From Prochlorococcus sp. AG-412-I05 (GTDB lineage: Bacteria > Cyanobacteriota > Cyanobacteriia > PCC-6307 > Cyanobiaceae): a DNA stretch of 64,000 nucleotides. The notes under the pieces were generated by a model. It was not told the DNA's origin and made no database searches. It saw only the letters and a program-made list of their open reading frames with translations. Each line of letters starts with the position of its first letter. Within the stretch, counting starts at the first letter, position 1. Positions 55,966 to 64,000 of the stretch are shown here, in pieces. Location of the stretch: the NCBI GenBank assembly GCA_003214855.1, contig QCLC01000006.1, positions 27,085 through 91,084 of the forward strand, written 5' to 3'. Both the position numbers and the translations under genes were made by a program.

Positions 55966-57234
55966 GAAATGAACCAATTCTAAACGATATTTTTCTTTCT
56001 TTAAGCAATAGATTAGGCAACATCTCATACCTAATCCATAGTGGTTATGGTTATCAAGTTACATTGTCTGAGAATGGATGCTTGTGCGGTGTTTGCAATC
56101 GTGGTTGTTGTTTACAGTTGGTGTTTTCAATACTCAAGAAACCACTTTTAACTGAAAATATTATGACCATTTTTTACAGGTCTTTTGCATCCAGCCAGCA
56201 CCATATTGGTCGGAGGACTAAACAAAGTGACCATTGCTAATTAGTGTATCTCCATCGCTCAGCAGTTATTTGGTTCGTTTTAACGCTTGAATTGAACCAT
56301 CAGTGGCTTTGACTTGATTTGTTTTTTTATTTCTTCTGCAATGGCAGCACTCTCTGAGTGGAGATTGGATTTGATTGCCCACCACAAAGCTATTGCTGAG
56401 ACGCCTTTCAGCGAAATAGCCTGATCAGCATTTGGGCCAAGTGAAGCAAAGGCTTCAATAGCGATTTAAAGGATTTCAGAGATTGATTAAGAACTGATAG
56501 ATCACACAAGGCTTATGCACTCAAGTATTGCTTAAGCGTATAATTGGTAATCTTTTCTTGTTTAGATCTGCAGTCGTGCGATACGGGCTAGTATCGGCTC
56601 TATGCCCGGATTGACTTCCGGAGATCTGATGAACGCACTCCGCCAAGCATGAGCTGAGCAAGTAGCCGGCAAGACTTGTGCCTCAACCTATTCACATCAA
56701 TTGTGCGTTCTCAATTTGAATGAGTGAGAAAAGTCCCCCTGAACCTGTTGCCGGGGGGTGTGCTTTATTCGTTTGCAAACCCGTTCGCCATGATTTTTGC
56801 CCGAAGCAATTGCGACTAGGTTTGGCAAATTAGATGGGGGCCATTGCTGTCTTGATAGGTCCTTGTTTTGATAGAACTTCTCAAGATGTGTGGGCCCATC
56901 ACAACAGCTCAGGTTGCAGGTCTTTCTGAGCAAGTGGTGAGTTCAGTAGAACAGTCGGTGGGTTTTGGCAGATTTTGCCTGGTTAGAACTTGGCAGGATG
57001 CAGCAGTGGATCTTCAGCGGACGATGGCTTGCCTGAGAAGACATTTTGCATAAATAAGGTGTCTGTCTCGTAAACAACACTTGCCTTTGGTTTTTGGTTG
57101 TCAAATTGGCCCCTCTTGGGATCGATCGCGACCGATTTGTAGCGAACTAAGGTCTTAGCGGATTCAGCAAAGGAATGTCTGAGCGAAATGATCCTGTTGA
57201 GCCAGAGTGAAGAGAGCAATCAGTGGTTCACTGC
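55966..57234. other. 1.3-kb gene-poor spacer
   Basis: No gene is supported. A hairpin-like CCCCC/GGGGG pair occurs near 56734-56756 but lacks a T-run. Two short frames (plus 55962-56240 and plus 56868-57053) have no recognisable features. Confidence 0.35.
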
Positions 57235-57381
57235 CTAGCCGTGTTGGTGAAAATCAGGAACCAGGCGTGTCTGGTTTGCTGTTCTGGAGCGATCGAGACC
57301 CCAAAGATGGCCCCTCTCTGAGGCAATCAGGATGGCCTCGTAGAGATCGCTGTTCCTGGCTTTGAATTGGCTTTTCTTCAT
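57235..57381 (-). CDS. Small basic hypothetical protein, 48 aa
   Basis: From ATG 57381 the product reads MKKSQFKARNSDLYEAILIA and continues with ASERGHLWGLDRSRTANQT. It is charged and has no membrane segment. Composition is protein-like and GC content matches core genes. It is divergent from rpsU. No family is recognised. Confidence 0.4.
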   Translation of the reverse strand: MKKSQFKARNSDLYEAILIASERGHLWGLDRSRTANQTRLVPDFHQHG

Positions 57382-57567
57382 GTAGGTAAAAGTACCGACA
57401 GGAGTGGCCTTGGATCAATGGAAATACCAAATCCTGATGCCTTGCATAGGCTTGCTTTATTGATCAGATCTCCAATTCTCAAGGTGATGCCGCACACCTT
57501 TTTGTTGTGTTGGTGAATTTCTCACGAGCGGTGGCCTGGTAAATTCGTTGATTGGTTGAATTTGCTT

Positions 57568-57744
57568 ATGGCTCAGGTCACGGTAGGGGAGAATGAGGGC
57601 GTTGAATCGGCCCTGCGTCGCTTTAAGCGAGCAGTCTCTAAGGCTGGGATATTTTCTGATCTCAAGCGCATTCGTCACCACGAGACCCCAGTCGAGAAGT
57701 ACAAACGCAAGGCTCAGCAACGTCGTCGTAGTCGCAGACGTTGA
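57568..57744 (+). CDS. rpsU: 30S ribosomal protein S21
   Basis: From ATG 57568 the product is 58 residues: [20 protein letters not shown] at the start, [18 protein letters not shown] in the middle and a C-terminal basic tail QQRRRSRRR, all standard for bS21. It binds 16S rRNA on the small subunit platform and helps in translation initiation. The upstream TTG at 57556 is ignored because homologues start with this Met. S21 here is monocistronic. Confidence 0.96.
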   Translation: MAQVTVGENEGVESALRRFKRAVSKAGIFSDLKRIRHHETPVEKYKRKAQQRRRSRRR

Positions 57745-58364
57745 GTCCACTCCAATCGAGCAGTTGATCCCTCCTGGTAGCTCTTGCCTTGATGACTAAT
57801 GTCTGCTGGTTGGGTCCAAGAAGATTCTCCTGGGAATGATTTTTTTGCTGATTTGCCATTAGAGATGCGACAGCATTGACGCATCCATTGCTTATCGGCG
57901 CACATTGAGCTGGAGGTGAATCTGATCGGTTTGATGCTTCAACTGAAGCCATACCTCCTTGCGCCAGTTCCTTGTTAGTGGTGTAAGCGGTGCGCCGAGA
58001 CAATCGTGAACGTCGTTTCTGCACGGCTTGTGTGAATGGTTTTCATTGGCCGTGGAACGCTCAATCCCAGCTGGTCAAGTTGAGATCAAGTTCCTATGAG
58101 CTGTTCTGGCTCTGGGTGCGTTTTGGCCGAGGGGAGGCGAACGAATCTTTGCGCGGCAAGTGGTCACCTAGACAATCAACCATGGCCACCATTACGCCAT
58201 CGGCAGGGCGATAAGCTCTTATTCCTTAGTTGGTACGCTAAATATGGTATTCGTATTGCAAAATAGGCCTAAACAAGGGGGTAAGAGTTGCAAGGATATC
58301 CCTGACCTCTAGCCACCAGCTCGATGGTTGACGAAGGCTGAGCCCTAGGGATCAAATTGTTGTC
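57745..58364. other. Spacer after rpsU
   Basis: Overlapping frames on both strands have irregular composition; none is called. Confidence 0.35.
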
Positions 58365-58532
58365 TTAGCTTGAGCGAAGAATGTGATCAATCGCATTTGG
58401 ATGCTCATGGACGAATTTGATCGTTTCCATGGCAACCTGCCTGGCCTCAAAAGAGTCATTCGCATAGGCACAGAATTCGCACCGATGACTCTGAGCATCG
58501 CGATAGCTGATGGTGTAACCGTGGCGGCTCAT
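58365..58532 (-). CDS. Small hypothetical protein, 55 aa
   Basis: From ATG 58532 the product reads MSRHGYTISYRDAQSHRCEF, then a second Cys (CAYANDSFEARQVAMET) and a charged His-rich end (KFVHEHPNAIDHI). Two cysteines three apart with nearby His residues could bind a metal. The frame is compact and GC-rich like core genes. No family is recognised. Confidence 0.5.
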   Translation of the reverse strand: MSRHGYTISYRDAQSHRCEFCAYANDSFEARQVAMETIKFVHEHPNAIDHILRSS

Positions 58533-58967
58533 TAGCCCAGCCATTCAATTGATCATTTACATCCTTGCTCAGCAGAGTATGGAGTTGCCACTAATTGTTC
58601 AAAGAAGTGAGCGAATGCACAAGAACCAAACTTTTTCAATGCTCTTCTTCACCACATCAATTTCCGGATCAGTGATCATTCGTCTATTGAGCGTGGGCCT
58701 CCTTTCCATAGCCTTGTGAGGGCTCACTGACAGACTCTGGCAAAGGCACATCGTGATTTGCTGCAGTGGAAGGGTTCCCTGGATGATCCATGAAAAAGGT
58801 CTCCTCCGTCGGCTTGGCAATTGCCGCAAATGTCTTTCTATTCGTTTGGGCTGCGATCAATAGCCCCGTTGGTTAAAGATTTAAATCCCTCTGCCTAGCA
58901 GCATCAAACACCTCAACCATCAATGGACGTGCGGGTTTTTGTTAAAGCGCATGCAAAAGCCTTGCTA
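58533..58967. other. Spacer with possible 28-codon membrane peptide
   Basis: ATG 58790 to TAA 58876 encodes MKKVSSVGLAIAANVFLFVW and a short end, a possible signal or single-helix peptide. Evidence is too thin for a separate gene call. Confidence 0.3.
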
Positions 58968-59192
58968 TTAAGACGGGGTTTTGCTTATTCGTTCCACCCT
59001 TAGGGCAGTGAACCCTTTTTCTTGTCGTCCTTGACCTTTGACCATAGCGTCTGCTTGCTTCTGGAGAGATGCAGTGGCTTGGATCAAGTTCAGCAATGCG
59101 CCTGATCCCAGCACTCTGGCACTGCAGACTAAACCGGTTTGTGGCATTGAAGTCTCATGCCTAAAAGGGGTTGCACTGCCAGCTTTGTTCAT
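58968..59192 (-). CDS. Small hypothetical protein, 74 aa
   Basis: From ATG 59192 the product has MNKAGSATPFRHETSMPQTG, a moderately hydrophobic CSARVLGSGALLNLIQATAS and a charged end. The frame is open upstream to TTG 59222, which overlaps the stop of the next minus-strand frame. It may form a pair with 59219-59401. Low certainty. Confidence 0.35.
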   Translation of the reverse strand: MNKAGSATPFRHETSMPQTGLVCSARVLGSGALLNLIQATASLQKQADAMVKGQGRQEKGFTALRVERISKTPS

Positions 59193-59218
59193 GGTCAACT
59201 TTCGTTGATGAAAAACGC

Positions 59219-59401
59219 TCAACCAAGCGTTGCCAATTTGATTGCTTCCATCAAAGCAGCCGTTTCAGCAGCCATTTGATGTGTCTTGCTGCCTTCACTC
59301 CTCACAAGATGCAGTTCTCTATGGATTCGCTTTTCTCGTTGAGTATCGGCTGAGGCCTGAGAGCTGATTGAGTGCTTAATTGAGCTGGCAACAGTGATCA
59401 T
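59219..59401 (-). CDS. Small helical hypothetical protein, 60 aa
   Basis: From ATG 59401 the product begins MITVASSIKHSISSQASADT, then REKRIHRELHLVRSEGSKT and a helical end (HQMAAETAALMEAIKLA). The charged and helical pattern makes a real gene plausible. It ends 4 bp into the next possible frame. Confidence 0.4.
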   Translation of the reverse strand: MITVASSIKHSISSQASADTQREKRIHRELHLVRSEGSKTHQMAAETAALMEAIKLATLG

Positions 59402-59604
59402 TTGTATCCCCTCTGAGAATCTTTTGTTTGCTGAACTCCTACATTGTTTGTTGCGTTGACCCAGTTTGAAGAATGCTGATGGCATGGACGCCTTCTTCTC
59501 CAATGGCAACCATGGCAAGCGCTCGATAGGGATCAAATGAAAGACCAGGAGGGCTTAGAGCGCATGGTTGATCTGTTTAGCGGCGTGAGGTTTGTTCCAG
59601 CACT

Positions 59605-59619
59605 GGCGCGCGCGCGCGC
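59605..59619. repeat. GC dinucleotide run
   Basis: About six consecutive GC/CG steps (GGCGCGCGCGCGC) are present just beyond the 3' end of the DUF4079 gene. Such alternating purine-pyrimidine runs can adopt Z-DNA and can slip. Confidence 0.8.
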
Positions 59620-59629
59620 ACAACTACTC

Positions 59630-60340
59630 CTACGGTTGAGGAGCCTTCGCGGTGTAATTAGCTACCCGCTCGGCTTTTGCCTGTTGGATGTAAGGCTTTT
59701 GCCAGCTGAGGGGGATCTCTAGTAGGGCTTTGGGGCCGGTGATTGCTTCTGCCAGGAAGATCACCGCCGCAAGACTATTGGCTGTGATGTGCAGCCATCG
59801 CCAGCGCAGATCACGCAGGACTTCTTGTCGGGATGCCAGCGAGAACAGCATCAGCCCAACGAGACCAATGCCACCCCAGAAATGCGATTGCCAGAATTCT
59901 GCTTTGAGGGGGTTGTCACCGAGGCGGAAAACTTCTGGCTGCATCCCAAGCACGATGACACCTGCCCAGCAGAGTAAGGAGGAGCCTGCTCGATAGGCGG
60001 GTCTTTTGTCTCGCCAGGTTGTCAGCAAGGCGATGCAACTTCCAATGAGTACCAGTAGAAGCCATCCAGCACGGATCAGACCTCCCTCAAACTCCGTTAG
60101 CGGATGTTCAGTGCTGATCATCACCACCAGAGCAAGCAGCACGATTGCGATCACTCCGGCTGAGAGCCATCGTCCGAGATTGCTGTGCACACTCCCGACA
60201 TTGGCTGGACTTTCGCTCTGGCGTTTGAGCCGACGACTGCGGGTTTGAAGTGACAGGTTTAGGACTACCCCCAGTAGGGGGTAGATCAAGGCTACGGCGA
60301 AAATCGGGTGTAGCAACCAGATCCAGTCAAGGGTCTGCAT
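59630..60340 (-). CDS. DUF4079 family membrane protein
   Basis: The 236-aa product has five or six predicted helices. It starts MQTLDWIWLLHPIFAVALIY, with a conserved HP in the first helix, then WLSAGVIAIVLLALVVMIS, GWLLLVLIGSCIALLTTW, FWQSHFWGGIGLVGLMLFSL and LHITANSLAAVIFLAEAITG. Histidines in the last helices resemble heme- or pigment-binding cytochrome b561-like folds. DUF4079 is common in cyanobacteria and has no known function. Confidence 0.88.
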   Translation of the reverse strand: MQTLDWIWLLHPIFAVALIYPLLGVVLNLSLQTRSRRLKRQSESPANVGSVHSNLGRWLSAGVIAIVLLALVVMISTEHPLTEFEGGLIRAGWLLLVLIGSCIALLTTWRDKRPAYRAGSSLLCWAGVIVLGMQPEVFRLGDNPLKAEFWQSHFWGGIGLVGLMLFSLASRQEVLRDLRWRWLHITANSLAAVIFLAEAITGPKALLEIPLSWQKPYIQQAKAERVANYTAKAPQP

Positions 60341-61148
60341 GGTGAGGGTCTGGCCGGGGAATCACAAGGGAGACACAATTGGATTAGCAATGGTGCTAAA
60401 GCCTGCACGCCATCGCTTAGAGCTTATTGAGTTGAACTGGATAGAGAATCTCTCCGTTTCTGGGTCCCTGATTCTCTGCCTATCGAAGGAGCTTATGGGA
60501 ATTCAGGTGGTTGAAGTTACTCAGTGATTCTACAAACCTGCCTAATCCTTGAGAGTGAATGATTATTTTCGCTGCTTGGCTAGCTAAGTAAGCATTTTGA
60601 ATTAGCTCAAACCCCTTTGCCGTTGCAACAGTGATGAATAGAGTTTGATTGGGATCTAAGAGGATGAAGGTCAAGCCATCAGGAATGTTTCTGAGGTGCC
60701 ATGTCTTTGCTGATATAAGCAGGAGCGATCATGAGCTTGTCAGCAATTGTCAATGGGATTCGAGTGAAGAACTGAGCCTGTGCTTGTGGCGATACTTTGC
60801 TGCTGTTATTAGTCCGCATCAAAACCAATACATGAATAAGGGGCTTGGGGGAGGTTTTTAGCCGAGTGGCGAATGAACGAGATACGTTCTTTGATTAGCT
60901 CCGCAATGCTGATCATTTGAATCAAATTTCTCTTGCCTAGCCTTGGTTTTGGCTTGCCTACAGACTAAGAGCTACTTTTTGGCAGATGTTCAAAGGAAGA
61001 GCTAAGTCGAAGGCAATTCAGTCATGCGCATCAGAAGGGGCCCCTTGCTTAGAAAATAAGGCGAAGGCGGAACTGTTGCTACTAATGATTCAGGGCTTGC
61101 TGGTCATAGGTGAGGTGAGCTACGACTAGCTCCTAACTGAGGCGATAG
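60341..61148. other. 800-bp spacer
   Basis: Only short unconvincing frames occur (for example plus 60664-60861). No structure is called. Confidence 0.35.
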
Positions 61149-61343
61149 ATGAGGGGCATTTTTGAGCTGTTGCTGGCCTGGCGTTGGCCGCTAGCCGTTA
61201 TCGTGAGCACAGCCTTTTTAAGCAAGGCTTTAATCGTGGTTACTCGCGCGGGCATTCGTGTTGAGATTTTCACCAGACGTCCTATCAAGGTTTCCACTGG
61301 ACCATCAGCGATTCAGGCCGAGGTCACCAAAGTAAGGCTTTAG
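61149..61343 (+). CDS. Small membrane protein, 64 aa
   Basis: The product has one helix (WRWPLAVIVSTAFLSKALIV) with a basic stretch (TRAGIRVEIFTRRPIKVS) and a polar end. GC content and composition are protein-like, and ATG is clear. No family is recognised. Confidence 0.5.
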   Translation: MRGIFELLLAWRWPLAVIVSTAFLSKALIVVTRAGIRVEIFTRRPIKVSTGPSAIQAEVTKVRL

Positions 61344-62152
61344 CGGCTGAAACCTTTTTGACCCTAGGCAGGGAAAGACTCTGGCAATTCCGTTAAATAT
61401 ATAATGCTTTCGAAGAACTAACTTCTTTCTTTTGAGAGACAAAACAATCAATATCCATCGACATGATCAACATGGGTTCTTCTCAATACTGTCTACTATC
61501 TTTATGGCCTGATTGGCAGGGTTTGTTATCCAGTTAATTCCTCTTTGAGCCTTGCTCACTCCACGCAGCCATGCCTGATCGCGAAGCCAGCTGCTTGAGT
61601 TCGATCGCATATGTCAAGCTTGGTGATGATTTTACTTTGGGGCAAAGTATCGTAGTATTTGCAATGTTATTGAGCTTCCATCAAGGCATCCTTAAAGATT
61701 AATCGTAGAGTTCAGTAAGGATAATTTCAAAAGGGGAATTTAAAACCTTGATGCTCATCTAACTTCCTTTTGCCTGTCTAACATGAAGAGAATCTATTGC
61801 TTAGACGCGCTTAATACAAGTTATGGCCTTCCATAGAAATCTGGAAAAACCTGATTGGAGAGTGTAAGTCTCCAGAGCTGCAGAACTTGGTTTTTAAACA
61901 CGATCGACTGACGTTGATCGAAAAAAGTTTCTGCCGTTCTTACCAGATCAATTTATGGATTCGTGCGTGAGCAAGGAAAGACCCTTGGATGATCCGGGCA
62001 CCCAAGGGAGTGAGTCGCTGTATCTCCACGCATAGAGATCATGAATGATCCAGAAAAAACCGATGTAGGCAATGATCCAAAGACATGTATTCGTGCTTAC
62101 CACTTGGTTGATGATGTTGGAGTGATCGAACATTCACGCGATCAAGCGAGCT
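61344..62152. other. 800-bp spacer
   Basis: A 50-codon plus-strand frame from 62041 (MNDPEKTDVGNDPKT) is acidic and may be an upstream out-of-frame part of the next gene. No structure is called. Confidence 0.35.
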
Positions 62153-62365
62153 TTGATCAACCCTTGCAAAATAAGGGCCATCCGCTTGGCTGATCCTCAA
62201 AGGCCCGTCTATTGCTTTGAGATTTGGCGAGCGGATGGCCAACCGGCAAATGGTGAAATTGGCGTGAAAGGCATTACTGATGAGCCAATGGGCAACGTGG
62301 TGATCGGTATGAACGAACTGATGCAATCACAAAAATGCCTTTCTGGGATTGCGCTCAGAAGGTAG
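62153..62365 (+). CDS. Small hypothetical protein, 70 aa
   Basis: The frame starts with TTG 62153. The segment RLADPQRPVYCFEIWRADGQ and the following ANGEIGVKGITDEPMGN look like a folded small domain, while the first ten residues are poor. The previous frame (62041-62193) overlaps and could be joined by a frameshift. The gene start is unsure. Confidence 0.4.
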   Translation: MINPCKIRAIRLADPQRPVYCFEIWRADGQPANGEIGVKGITDEPMGNVVIGMNELMQSQKCLSGIALRR

Positions 62366-62755
62366 AGGCAGACCTCTAGATCAAGGCCATGACATTGATG
62401 TGGAGCGGTGGGATCCACAGATGTGCAACTAGAAAATGCCTTGGGGAGGGGCATTTCTGCCCAATAGGGATGAGGTTATTCACGCCCAGGAGTGAAAAAA
62501 AGAGATCTCAGTCGTTTTTGCTGCGTCGCTGATGAGCATCACCGTCAAGGGAGTGCCTCTAACGACGAGGTCCAGCTGTTGTGGAGTGCTTTTGATCAAG
62601 CCATCTATTCCCCGATGCAAGTTGATTGGCGAAAACCGTACAAAGATCATTTTGGAGTGGCTTTTTAATCCCAACCGGGCCTGGTTCTCCGTACTGTTTT
62701 TGTTCGGTCTAGGCCTCTACGTCGACCAAGCTGTAAAAATCTCTCTTAGAACACC
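62366..62755. other. Spacer
   Basis: No supported gene; a frame on plus 62532-62825 is out of phase with the next gene and not called. Confidence 0.35.
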
Positions 62756-63040
62756 ATGTACTCCCTCTTTGACGAGTTTTCCTCTAGTGCAAGCTTCTAC
62801 AAAACACGTCCTCGCGTTTCTGTGATCAGTGATTCTGAGTTCAAGGCTGATCAGGATCGCCAGAACGCAGAACGTGTTTCTCATCTCGAGAATGTAAGGG
62901 CCGATTTGCTCGATTCAGTCAACAAAGTTGAAGCACAGATTGAGGCGCTTCAAACAGCACTGCCGCAAGCCAAGCAAGCCATCAAGGCACCTGTCGCTGA
63001 TCCTGCCGCAGAAAAGGAGGCCTGCTCGCGCTCGGCATGA
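62756..63040 (+). CDS. Coiled-coil hypothetical protein, 94 aa
   Basis: From ATG 62756 the product starts MYSLFDEFSSSASFYKTRPR with a short VSVISDSEF strand, then a long charged helix with heptads (HLENVRADLLDSVNKVEAQI), and an Ala/Pro-rich end. The N-terminal aromatic segment followed by coiled coil suggests a small oligomeric protein. No family is recognised with certainty. Confidence 0.55.
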   Translation: MYSLFDEFSSSASFYKTRPRVSVISDSEFKADQDRQNAERVSHLENVRADLLDSVNKVEAQIEALQTALPQAKQAIKAPVADPAAEKEACSRSA

Positions 63041-63518
63041 CAAGAATTTTTTGGGCAAGGACGAACCACTACAATCTCAGTGGCGATTCATGAAGCCCCT
63101 GCTAGTGCGTAGGCTTTCTATTTCCTGCAAGTAGCTGCAATGATTGGCAAGAAAATTAACTGATAATGCTCCTACAAGTTCTCCTTTGGCAGCTTCAAAC
63201 TCACCTGCTAAATAGTTCTGATAATCTGCATTGTGCTTGGCCTAGCTGGCAAATACAGCAGAGACAGGGAAAAATCAAGCATCACACCCGCTATCGTCAA
63301 TGGTGATTCGCACCGCCCACTGACTGAGCAAATCGTGCTTGCCATCAGAGAGGAGAGTGTCTTTATGCAGTCGATGTAAGGAGAATATCTTTAGAGCTTC
63401 TTAACTGCATTACAAAGGCCGCCCATCTCCCTTAGTTAATTCGTAGGGATTTTGTCGTTGATGTTGTGCGACTCACCAGGAGCAAGACGATGGCTGCATT
63501 TGAACTTGCGTTGCATTA
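63041..63518. other. Spacer
   Basis: No gene or structure is supported. Confidence 0.35.
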
Positions 63519-63758
63519 TTAAAAACCTGCATCTGAGCATCTTTTGTTGAGCTGCTTTTCATAGTCATTTGGGTCAATAAACCCTTTCCCATAAGCACCC
63601 CGGTTAAAGACAATCCCTTTCACTAGAATGTTATAGGCAAACTCCGAAGCCATCTCTCCTTTTCGCCACTGCTCGCAGTAAAAGCGCGCTAATTCTTCTT
63701 CTGACATTTGCTTTCCGCACCCAGCCATGGTGATGGCAAATGCCACAAGCGTAAGCAT
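63519..63758 (-). CDS. Small lipoprotein, 79 aa
   Basis: From ATG 63758 the product has a short signal (MLTLVAFAITMAGCGKQ) with a lipobox-like MAGC, so the Cys at position 14 would be lipidated. The mature part is helical and charged (SEEELARFYCEQWRKGEMAS) with two further cysteines. The frame is open further upstream to 63809, but that would bury the lipobox. It is divergent from the porin gene. Confidence 0.6.
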   Translation of the reverse strand: MLTLVAFAITMAGCGKQMSEEELARFYCEQWRKGEMASEFAYNILVKGIVFNRGAYGKGFIDPNDYEKQLNKRCSDAGF

Positions 63759-63907
63759 GACCTTTTTTACGATGTCAACTAGAACCAAAACATCTTCATG
63801 GAATAGCAAAGTGAATACTCATAAATCTTTTAAGCCATAAGATGTTTATGGGGCGATTTAGTGAGATCGTAGGAAGGTGCATTGCGCCTATCTGTGTGAG
63901 GAACCAA

Positions 63908-64000
63908 ATGAAACTCTTCCAGCAATTGCTGGTGGCTCCTGCTGCCTTGGGCCTGATGGCGCCAATGGCGGCTAATGCCGCAGACCTAGACATCAAAGGT
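63908..64000 (+). CDS. Start of SomA/OprB-type porin gene (3' end outside window)
   Basis: ATG 63908, with GAGGA six bases upstream, opens MKLFQQLLVAPAALGLMAPM, then AANAADLDIKG at the edge. This is the characteristic signal peptide of the abundant picocyanobacterial outer-membrane porins, which have an SLH domain and an OprB-like barrel. Only 31 residues are visible, so the call rests on the signal peptide alone. Confidence 0.75.
   Translation, partial: MKLFQQLLVAPAALGLMAPMAANAADLDIKG

Noticed and set aside
56734..56756. CCCCC/GGGGG hairpin as terminator
   Set aside because: The loop is long and no T-run follows.
62756..63040. Prochlorosin-type lanthipeptide precursor
   Set aside because: The gene has a charged coiled-coil body but no double-glycine cleavage site or Cys/Ser/Thr core peptide, and no LanM gene is nearby.
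1..64000. CRISPR array, transposase or phage structural genes
   Set aside because: No regularly spaced direct repeats, no DDE/serine transposase motifs and no phage head, tail or integrase frames were seen.

Overview
The window looks like the chromosome of a low-light, larger-genome Prochlorococcus (MIT9313/MIT9303-like). The main reasons are a Pcb chlorophyll a/b antenna gene (22914-23966), a small PsbY-like gene, a CrtISO-type carotene isomerase, the signal peptide of a picocyanobacterial SomA-type porin at the right edge, balanced base composition in the core genes, and many long AT-richer spacers holding tiny membrane or secreted proteins. The species assignment is inference; no rRNA is present to confirm it.

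Layout. 1-17.8 kb is dense core genome: an iron-ADH/glycerol dehydrogenase-like gene (cut by the left edge), clpC, rimI, a plus-strand cluster lysA-cdaA-uppS-bioB-trhO whose genes overlap or nearly touch, a GH10-like secreted hydrolase, then minus-strand pepN, crtISO, trmFO and psbY. 18.0-19.8 kb is a rearranged patch around tRNA-Lys: a degenerate second tRNA-Lys 3' half and two duplicated small genes, one copy of each decayed. 19.7-31.7 kb is sparse accessory DNA with the pcb gene, a 101-aa membrane protein, several proteins of 30-90 aa, an MFS transporter and well-formed hairpins. 32-44 kb mixes known families (OsmC, DUF3288, DUF1499, DUF427, dienelactone hydrolase, MarC, class I aminotransferase, cupin) with a pair of small paralogous membrane proteins, a truncated subtilase and a small gene interrupted by an in-frame TAG.

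45.4-48.2 kb carries all three genes of the AmmeMemoRadiSam system (AMMECR1-like, MEMO1-like, radical SAM) on one strand. The families are known but the chemistry is not, and this is the most interesting functional module here. 48.2-51.5 kb has a pair of 55-bp dispersed repeats around small secreted/membrane proteins, followed by two convergent paralogous secreted proteins sharing a C-terminal signature. 52-64 kb contains a Nudix hydrolase, a MAPEG protein, a voltage-gated-type potassium channel with an unusual filter, ribosomal protein S21, a DUF4079 membrane protein and many tiny genes, ending in the start of a porin gene.

Functionally the recognisable genes cover protein quality control, lysine/cell-wall/biotin supply with c-di-AMP signalling, light harvesting and carotenoids, tRNA modification, and membrane or envelope proteins. 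No CRISPR array, intact transposase, phage gene or lanthipeptide precursor was recognised.
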